From Deltaproteobacteria bacterium (lineage in GTDB: Bacteria > UBA10199 > JACPAL01 > JAHFST01), in assembly GCA_023265625.1 (NCBI GenBank), contig JAHFST010000015.1, forward strand, positions 16,732-80,731: a stretch of DNA of 64,000 nucleotides, read 5' to 3'. Position 1 is the first letter of the stretch. The number at the start of each line of letters is the position of its first letter. Position numbers and translations under genes: made by a program. Positions 58,419-64,000 of this stretch are shown in pieces. The notes below the pieces were generated by a model, which had not been told where the DNA came from, did no database searches, and saw only the letters and a program-made list of their open reading frames with translations.

Positions 58419-60356
58419 TTACCTAAAAATAATTTGTTTATTCTCTTTGGAGAGGACTGATTTTATTTGCTCGACGATTCCGGCGCGTTTTCTGTTTAGT
58501 TCGGATTTTATATCGGACATATCCTGCGTATAATATTTTGCTTCAGAGCATCTCCCATTGAAGTCATTAATTGCTTTATCCAACCCATCAGCCAAATCTT
58601 TACTCAGAAATTTGGCGTTTCTGCTTTGCAATGCATCTGGATTTTTATCAGTAGGGAAAAGTGACATAATATAATCAAGTCTTGCACCCATAAACTCGCA
58701 GTATCGCAATTCTCCTCTAGATAAAGTATGCCCCTTGCCAATTGGAGGTTCCACCTCATTGCCATTGTCAGGGGCAGAAACATTACTATTCGTTGTAGAG
58801 ACCCTGGTGTCATTACTAGAATTAGCGATCCAATAAACAATCGCTCCAAACACCAGCAAACCAATAGCCCAATCTTTGCGTCGTTGTTTCTTATCATCAA
58901 CAATCCGACTGTATAGCACTGAAATGCTATTTTTTTCTTCTTGGTCAGTTGTAATGGAGAGTAGTTGTTGAGACAGTGAGGCTGCACGATTGAGGCGCTG
59001 TGGCTTAGACTTCATCGCTTGGTTTATTTCCTTCCAAAGTTTATTTTTACGGAAGATCGCCAAATCCTTTACAAGGAGTATTTTGATACTTTCTGGAGGA
59101 TTAAATTTATCAACTTCCTTTGCTATAATATATGAGGCTTCAAACTTATCTTTGTCATTATGCAAAAAAAGACAAAAGTTCCTTAGTATTAACCACGGAA
59201 GATCTGGCCTAGGCGATCCGTCAGAACATTTTTTAGCCTCTATAAAACCATTGAAAATATTGCCTGCCACTCCCTTGCCATTCTTCGAAAATTGACCTTT
59301 GAGAATTTCTTTACTTACTTGACCCGTATTCTCTTTTGCTTTCTCAATGGCTTGAAGCAAAGGTTTGAAATCTTCTTCTAATTTTTGTTGTTCGATTAAA
59401 TCATTTAAAGTTTCTATGTCTTCTTTGGCTTTATCAACAGCCGATTGTAATTCAGCAAAAATATCAGCGCAGGCTTGCGTGAGCATTAATGCTTGCAAGT
59501 TCATCTGTTTTTCATTTGCTAACCAGATTGCTAAAGAGCGAACTTTATTAAACAGCTCTTTAGATTTGGGTTCTTCTAAGCCTTTGGCTTGCCAGATTAA
59601 CTGTTTTGGTTGACCTAATTCGTCCCACTCTTTCAAGCGTGCAATAATTTGTTCGATGGATTTATCTGCGCACGAGTCTTTAACATTATTGATTTCAAGA
59701 TCTATTTGATCTTCAAGCCGCCTTAACGTTCCTGTGGCCCAGTTAGTAAAACTTTCTACTACTTGTTCCACAAAGTTTAAAATGCTCCTTTCCGAATTTA
59801 GAAATGCATTGACCAGTTCTGTCATTGATTTTCCAGGATCCGAAGACGAGGTAATGGAGTTGATTACAGATAAAACATGCTGCCCCCTCAATTTCTGGAG
59901 GGATTGCTCAACCAGCGAAAGATCTACTGAGGGGAATTGTGCAATGGCTCTACTTTGATTGATGATATTCTGTATAGATTCAGGGGTAATGTGGGCGTAG
60001 GATTTACAGATTGCTTCAAGAACGCGATGATTAGCAATTTTTAAAAAACAAAGATTCGCAGCTATATTCGCTTGGGAAAGTCCTTCAAGAGTATCTAGAT
60101 GATTCAAAACTGAACTAGAATTATTAACAAGCAGCTGAAGAAGTTCTTTTGCTAGTTTTGGTGAAATCTCTGGCACCCAATGGATCTCAGCATCCAACCG
60201 TGACTTTGATGCCATGAGAGCATTTTGTGCTGAGAGTAGAACAACTTCGTCATGCTCGCTAGAGGCCAGCTTATCTTCAACTTGTTCAACAATTTTATCT
60301 TTACCATCGCGTGGCGATAGATCTAGAATTGCAAATGGATTTTTTGTTAGGTCCAT
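58419..60356 (-). CDS. J-domain-like membrane co-chaperone candidate
   Basis: A 645-aa protein. The first ~60 residues ('NPFAILDLSPRDGKDKI', 'SAQNALMASKSRLDAEI') follow J-domain helices I-III, but the HPD loop is missing. A long helical region follows. One TM helix sits at ~530-548 ('IGLLVFGAIVYWIA'), then a short C-terminal domain. It is first in the operon with GrpE-like and Hsp70 genes (gaps of 5 bp and less). It could tether the chaperone to the membrane or recognise its targets. Confidence 0.6.
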   Translation of the reverse strand: MDLTKNPFAILDLSPRDGKDKIVEQVEDKLASSEHDEVVLLSAQNALMASKSRLDAEIHWVPEISPKLAKELLQLLVNNSSSVLNHLDTLEGLSQANIAANLCFLKIANHRVLEAICKSYAHITPESIQNIINQSRAIAQFPSVDLSLVEQSLQKLRGQHVLSVINSITSSSDPGKSMTELVNAFLNSERSILNFVEQVVESFTNWATGTLRRLEDQIDLEINNVKDSCADKSIEQIIARLKEWDELGQPKQLIWQAKGLEEPKSKELFNKVRSLAIWLANEKQMNLQALMLTQACADIFAELQSAVDKAKEDIETLNDLIEQQKLEEDFKPLLQAIEKAKENTGQVSKEILKGQFSKNGKGVAGNIFNGFIEAKKCSDGSPRPDLPWLILRNFCLFLHNDKDKFEASYIIAKEVDKFNPPESIKILLVKDLAIFRKNKLWKEINQAMKSKPQRLNRAASLSQQLLSITTDQEEKNSISVLYSRIVDDKKQRRKDWAIGLLVFGAIVYWIANSSNDTRVSTTNSNVSAPDNGNEVEPPIGKGHTLSRGELRYCEFMGARLDYIMSLFPTDKNPDALQSRNAKFLSKDLADGLDKAINDFNGRCSEAKYYTQDMSDIKSELNRKRAGIVEQIKSVLSKENKQIIFR

Positions 60357-60652
60357 AACTTAAATAACATCCATGTCGGCAATTAATTTTTAGCTTTCAG
60401 CAATTTTCTTAATTCTTCGTTCCGCTCTTCCAATTGCCAGATCCATGATGCCATTTCATGGAACCCTCTTTAATACTCAAAAGCAAACTACCATACTGAA
60501 TTATAAGTATTTTTCAATTCATGTTTTGTCCGTCACATTAGTTGGAACCAGGCTGATTTGGAAGGAAAAAGTCGCTAAATACGACTCGATCGGGCCGTGG
60601 TCTCATTGAGCCGGAATGGGTAGTTTCAGCTTCCCTGAGGATCAGGGAGCTC

Positions 60653-60874
60653 ATGAAGCCACAGCAACCAACTACATTTTTCACGAAATTCGGGAAACGC
60701 TGCAAAGAAATCCGTTTGAAAAAGGGCCTTACCCAAGAAGACATGGCCGATCATGGATTCTCAACACGGTTCTATCAGCGAATTGAGGCAGGCAAGCCTA
60801 TTCATTTTAAAACCGTTCTCAAACTGTCTCAAGTCTTCTCCATACCGCTTTCAGAACTATTCAAGGGGCTATAA
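60653..60874 (+). CDS. Small Xre-family regulator (1)
   Basis: A 73-aa helix-turn-helix protein ('CKEIRLKKGLTQEDMA', 'RFYQRIEAGKPIHFKTVLKL'). The start is preceded by AGGGAG, which itself lies in a small hairpin (CCCTGA-GGA-TCAGGG). It points away from the Hsp70 operon and may repress it. Comparable in size to controller proteins of restriction systems. Confidence 0.8.
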   Translation: MKPQQPTTFFTKFGKRCKEIRLKKGLTQEDMADHGFSTRFYQRIEAGKPIHFKTVLKLSQVFSIPLSELFKGL

Positions 60875-61120
60875 TTTAAATCAAACAGATTGGTTGCGAC
60901 TAAAGAGTCTAAGAATTGGTTCAAATAGCGATATTTCCCCTGAAATATTTTTAACTCTTCCTCTGGTTCATCATATAGGCAAAGAAGATCTTTTGCTGGC
61001 TTTGCCAGCTCATGGAACGAAAAAACAAACTGAAGTCGAGTCGACATCATAAATAACCCTTAAAAATGGTACTTATAGTCCGTAGACCTATAGTCGTCAA
61101 CATCTTTATACCTCTAACCT

Positions 61121-61333
61121 ATGAAGAAACATCCGCTTTTGGTTTCTCTAGGGAAAAGGATCCGGGAACTACGAGAGAAACAAAATTGGTCACAGGAAGA
61201 GTTGGCCGAGCATGCCGATCTGGATCGGACTTACATCGGAAGTATTGAGCGAGGGGAACGGAACGTCGCTGTCCTGAATCTCGCCTGCATTGCCAGAGCA
61301 TTAAAAATTACACTAAAAGAACTATTTCAGTAG
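61121..61333 (+). CDS. Small Xre-family regulator (2)
   Basis: A 70-aa helix-turn-helix protein of the controller-protein type ('IRELREKQNWSQEELAEHA', 'TYIGSIERGERNVAVLNL'). It lies between the first regulator and the convergent cyclase gene. About 245 bp before it hold no gene; a GCTGGC-TTT-GCCAGC hairpin occurs at ~60994-61008. Confidence 0.82.
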   Translation: MKKHPLLVSLGKRIRELREKQNWSQEELAEHADLDRTYIGSIERGERNVAVLNLACIARALKITLKELFQ

Positions 61334-61417
61334 ACGAAGCGACACGAATCTATTGGAAGCGATTTCTGGATAATTTTATTGTGGTTGCATTAGGTGAATT
61401 TGCGCACGTCTAGGTGT

Positions 61418-62113
61418 CTAATCGATACTCCACCGCCAAGTAGAACGATAAATAGTCCTATTGTCAAAAGTATTCCAAGAGACCGACTCCCACATGGGAC
61501 GCCCCTCGGATATTTTTACGGATTGGTGAATGTTATTATAAATTTCCTGTGTAATATACGTGGCATAAGTTTCAGGAAGTGTGGCGAGTTTAGCGGCATA
61601 GTTCGCAGCTCTGCCCACCCAGACTAGGTCATTGGCTCCACGAACGCCGGTTTTGGACACGAACAGTTCGCTTGTATCGATACCCACCACGTGTTGCAGG
61701 ATATATTTGTTGGAAGAATACTGGACTTGTGTTGCTGGATTAATAATATATTGGACAGCATAATTAATTTTCATAGCGGAACGCACAGCAGAAGTATTTT
61801 TCGAATCTCCAATGTACACAGCCATGATCCGATCACCATCATAAGCGGTAATTATTCCACCCTCGCTGCGAATGATCTTGGCGGCACAATGCAGGAAAGT
61901 CTTATAGATTTCTGCTGCAAAGCTGGCTGAATGATTGTCAACTAGTGTGGTTGAGTCCGCCAGGTCGGCATAAAGTACAGTCGCATCGAGTTTTACCGCG
62001 TCGTTACCAAGATTCAAGCTATCGTCAGAAGGAACAACAGTACCATCACGTTCCTCCCACTGCGCCCTGAATATGGCCGCAACTTCTTTTTGTAAATCGT
62101 CTTTAAATCCCAT
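61418..62113 (-). CDS. pycC: Pycsar-type class III pyrimidine nucleotide cyclase
   Basis: A 231-aa single-domain class III cyclase. Metal-binding Asp50 ('VLYADLADSTTL') and Asp94 ('ITAYDGDRIMAVYIG') have the normal spacing. 'AYDGDRIMAV' is typical of the PycC group, which makes cUMP or cCMP on phage infection. Two-gene context with a cNMP-binding/TIR effector 6 bp upstream matches Pycsar. The product base cannot be decided from this sequence. Confidence 0.85.
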   Translation of the reverse strand: MGFKDDLQKEVAAIFRAQWEERDGTVVPSDDSLNLGNDAVKLDATVLYADLADSTTLVDNHSASFAAEIYKTFLHCAAKIIRSEGGIITAYDGDRIMAVYIGDSKNTSAVRSAMKINYAVQYIINPATQVQYSSNKYILQHVVGIDTSELFVSKTGVRGANDLVWVGRAANYAAKLATLPETYATYITQEIYNNIHQSVKISEGRPMWESVSWNTFDNRTIYRSTWRWSID

Positions 62114-62119
62114 ATCTGA

Positions 62120-63028
62120 TCAATTGTTTGGACCGAGGTCATTGATAATGTCCCGAATGCGGTTACAGGCGGGTCCTAGAGCTGCCGGAAGGTCTTTCGA
62201 GTCATACTTGTAGGTAATACTCGTAATGCCCGAGAGGTCTGAGGGACGCTTTACTTCTTCGCCACGGGGCTCAACTAAAAAGGATCTCTGCCGGCCTAGC
62301 CTCCCTATAAACAGTCCAAGCTCAAAGATGACATTATCACGTAGGGATGGTACCGTTGCACCACGGCTTTGCGTAATATCGTCAGGTTGTACAATAGCAA
62401 CCGCAAAATCAGATTGATCTAGTTCGCACTCCAAACTCTCGACCGGATACCAGGATGCACGGAAAACATCATCAGTCCAGACAATGACCTTAAAAGGATC
62501 ATGGTCAAAAGCATTTTGAATAGTGCGAGCAATGGCAAGAGACTCAACTGAAGAAATGATAAAGACGCTGATTTTTTCACGCACACTTGTAACGAGTGTA
62601 TTGCGTTGTTCCAACCTGCGCGCCAACTCTTTAGCAAAAAATCGCCAGATATTTGGATGCTCTTGCCCTAACACGGTGAGCTCTGGTTCGGTTAGTTTAC
62701 AGACGACAGCATCTTCGGCAGCAACAACGGTTGCGGATCGTCGCTGCGTTGGCTGGATAGCGGCCATCTCTCCAACGTGATCATTCGGAAATCTTCTGGC
62801 GACTTTACGACCGTTCACTACAATATCGAAAGAACCAGCTATGATTAAATAAATATCGTTGTCATTATCGGCCTGTTTAATGATTTCAGTACCTACTTTT
62901 ACCTCGAGCAGCGCGGCCGTATCGGCAAGCTGCTCTGCAAGCGCGGTGTTGCCAGCAACAATTTTTTGCTCTTGAAGTGTTTCGACCAGAATCTTCCGAC
63001 CAGTTTTACCTTCAAATCGTTTTATCAT
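62120..63028 (-). CDS. Pycsar effector: cyclic-nucleotide-binding domain fused to TIR
   Basis: A 302-aa protein. Residues ~20-130 are a CRP-type cNMP domain ('YLIIAGSFDIVVNGR', 'VGEMAAIQPTQRRSATVVA'). Residues ~150-270 are a TIR-like domain of the predicted nucleotide-binding type ('VFIISSVESLAIARTIQNAF', 'DNVIFELGLFIGRLG', with the probable catalytic Glu in FELG). PycTIR effectors destroy NAD+ when cUMP binds, causing abortive infection. First gene of the pair. Confidence 0.85.
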   Translation of the reverse strand: MIKRFEGKTGRKILVETLQEQKIVAGNTALAEQLADTAALLEVKVGTEIIKQADNDNDIYLIIAGSFDIVVNGRKVARRFPNDHVGEMAAIQPTQRRSATVVAAEDAVVCKLTEPELTVLGQEHPNIWRFFAKELARRLEQRNTLVTSVREKISVFIISSVESLAIARTIQNAFDHDPFKVIVWTDDVFRASWYPVESLECELDQSDFAVAIVQPDDITQSRGATVPSLRDNVIFELGLFIGRLGRQRSFLVEPRGEEVKRPSDLSGITSITYKYDSKDLPAALGPACNRIRDIINDLGPNN

Positions 63029-63044
63029 TCATCAGCCTTTCATC

Positions 63045-63171
63045 AACCTCGGCATCCGGTCATGTCCCGTTAAGGCTTTGAACTCCGGCGTCGCCGCCTC
63101 AGTGATCATGTAAACCCGTTCCATGCCGTCTTTTTGGATGAGGACCGCCTTGATGTCCTTATCCAGATTCA
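63045..63171 (-). pseudogene. C-terminal remnant of an interrupted gene
   Basis: On the minus strand the frame reads GVGVNLDKDIKAVLIQ, then DGMERVYMITEAATPEF and a stop at 'RLMKG'. It looks like the last ~45 codons of a real protein (possibly nuclease or restriction related), cut off from its upstream part by the GIY-YIG element. Family not certain. Confidence 0.4.
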
Positions 63172-63462
63172 CCCCCACACCAAAGTCATTTCAAACTGTG
63201 TTCAATTCTTTTTTTCAGCTGTTCGAAGGTGCGACTTCTCAACTTTAAGTTTTGCTCCCTATGGCGAGCATCGGCGTCGGCCTTATATGCCTCATAATAC
63301 ACAAGTTCGAATGGTCTACGATTCTTGGTGGAGGCGACCCTTCCTGTATTGTGCTCCTGAAAGCGCCTGCGCAGATCATTCGTTGAGCCAATATACAGAT
63401 TCCCATCCTTCTCACTCTTCAAAACATAGACGTAAACCATTTGCTAACCTTTGGTGTGGGGG
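63172..63462. mobile_element. GIY-YIG insertion with 14-bp terminal inverted repeats
   Basis: CCCCCACACCAAAG (63172-63185) and CTTTGGTGTGGGGG (63449-63462) are exact reverse complements flanking the GIY-YIG gene. Open frame on both sides seems to belong to interrupted sequence. This suggests a compact homing-type unit. Confidence 0.6.
63186..63440 (-). CDS. GIY-YIG nuclease superfamily protein (YhbQ/UPF0213-like)
   Basis: An 84-aa single-domain protein: 'YVYVLKSEKDGNLYIGSTND' (GIY/YIG corresponds to VYVL/LYIGST), conserved Arg in 'LRRRFQEHN', and Glu in 'EAYKADADARHREQNLK'. A minimal nuclease fold; small members act in repair or as homing-like elements. Confidence 0.85.
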   Translation of the reverse strand: MVYVYVLKSEKDGNLYIGSTNDLRRRFQEHNTGRVASTKNRRPFELVYYEAYKADADARHREQNLKLRSRTFEQLKKRIEHSLK

Positions 63463-63585
63463 TAAACCACACTTTCTTTTCACACCCGCGTTGGGCCGGA
63501 ATCAGCACCACTTTGGGTTTCAACTTCTCCCATTTCTTAGCCAGCAATGATTCAAGCCGCGCCCAGCCGGTCTTGGGAAGAGGCA
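63463..63585 (-). pseudogene. Remnant of unidentified coding sequence
   Basis: A minus-strand frame reads VVPLPKTGWARLESLLAK, then WEKLKPKVVLIPAQRG and KKVWFTPTP at the GIY-YIG boundary. No start is evident. It may be the part of the interrupted gene upstream of 63171. Weak call. Confidence 0.3.
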
Positions 63586-63600
63586 CCACACATTGGAAGC

Positions 63601-63900
63601 TTATCCTTTCAAAAGCCTCTTTTCCTGTTCGATCACCTCACGTTCGTGCTCGAGCTCTTTTTTCAACTCCTCTTCGGTCGGCAGATAGAGTTTGTATTTC
63701 GAAGCAAAGATGCGCTTACCATCGTTCAAAACAGAATATTTCACGACGGCTTCTTCTTTTTCGGAACAGAGCACAATTCCAATAGTGGGGTTGTCATTTT
63801 TGCCGCGTAGCTTATCCTCGAAAAAGCGAACATAAAAATCCATCTGCCCAATGTCTTGATGAGTTAGCTCGCCCATTTTCAGGTCTTCTGTGGTGTTCAT
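63601..63900 (-). pseudogene. C-terminal nuclease half of a DUF1016 (YhcG) protein
   Basis: About 99 codons: 'FYVRFFEDKLRGKNDNPTIG', 'IVLCSEKEEAVVKYSVLND', 'YKLYLPTEEELKKEL'. This is the end of the PD-(D/E)XK part of YhcG-type proteins. The N-terminal DUF1016 domain is absent; the sequence upstream of 63900 is an inverted-repeat element. So a 5'-truncated gene, unless ATG 63900 is used for a fragment. Confidence 0.75.
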
Positions 63901-63901
63901 A

Positions 63902-63968
63902 GTTATGTGGCGTTCAGCTAGCGACGGAAGGTTTATCAAGTGTGCGAGCCGTCTGAACGCCACATAAC
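63902..63968. repeat. 67-bp element with 16-bp perfect inverted repeats
   Basis: GTTATGTGGCGTTCAG (63902-63917) and CTGAACGCCACATAAC (63953-63968) flank a 35-bp core. It abuts the broken YhcG gene at its 5' end. Probably a MITE or REP-like insertion. Confidence 0.75.
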
Positions 63969-64000
63969 CTAGCGGGTTGTCAGATCGTATGCAAGAACTC

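Noticed and set aside
60829..61050. 73-codon minus-strand frame between the two Xre genes
   Set aside because: It overlaps the end of the first regulator, has no Shine-Dalgarno and no recognisable domain; it might be a relic but cannot be supported.

Overview
This window looks like a chromosomal segment of an uncultured, Gram-negative, Deltaproteobacteria-like bacterium. The clues are lipobox lipoproteins, an MsrB lipoprotein, DUF2835 and RluA, a deltaproteobacterial-looking RNA polymerase alpha-CTD, and frequent TTG/GTG starts. The lineage is inferred from gene content only. Roughly the first 35 kb is GC-rich and compact, with ordinary metabolic genes broken up by toxin-antitoxin modules and duplications. 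The last 28 kb is a mosaic accessory/defence region with several AT-richer blocks.

Layout. 0-6.4 kb: a partially duplicated DUF985/DUF167 pair, one copy interrupted by a RAYT (Y1 transposase) element, plus gloA, a HExxxGH metallopeptidase-like gene, a protein ending in an RNA polymerase alpha-CTD, and an AbrB-PIN module. 6.4-9.9 kb: a large HExxH protein, msrB and a thioesterase. 9.9-14.5 kb: a four-gene overlapping operon (glutamine-synthetase-like ligase, Fe-ADH, gamma-glutamyl hydrolase, ALDH) that reads as a gamma-glutamylation route for an amino alcohol. 14.6-27.4 kb: an ATPase_2/DUF234 protein, small secreted and membrane proteins, HipBA-like, Xre/RES and Phd/VapC modules, Fic, pirin, a 2OG dioxygenase and a PlsC-like protein lacking the catalytic His. 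27.4-36.6 kb: LCCL protein, lipase, GH16, an unusual zinc-ribbon SDR, a DEAD helicase, RluA and a Bro-N protein.

36.6-53.3 kb holds the most unusual material. Two homologous cassettes (36661-39492 and 51028-53337) each carry, in the same order, an R repeat, a hairpin with a conserved loop but different arms, a DUF1016-N/thermonuclease fusion, a structured leader, a 75-aa protein and a BrnA/CopG-like protein behind an apparently leaderless promoter. In each leader the upstream arm pairs with the Shine-Dalgarno and start codon of the 75-aa gene. The arms differ between the cassettes but stay complementary within each, and an internal helix shows compensatory changes, so a conserved structure is likely. 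A third R copy (R2) lies inverted next to a large serine recombinase. R1 and R2 are 341-bp near-identical inverted repeats around 12 kb holding a sigma factor/Ser-Thr kinase pair, HNH, TPR and DUF2971 genes.

53.4-63 kb is a defence-like island. It has a six-gene operon (J-like membrane protein, GrpE-like protein, Hsp70, AAA ATPase, 2-TM protein, secreted thermonuclease), two Xre regulators and a Pycsar pair (class III nucleotide cyclase plus cNMP-binding/TIR effector). The window ends in broken restriction/nuclease-like genes interrupted by a GIY-YIG element and a short inverted-repeat element.
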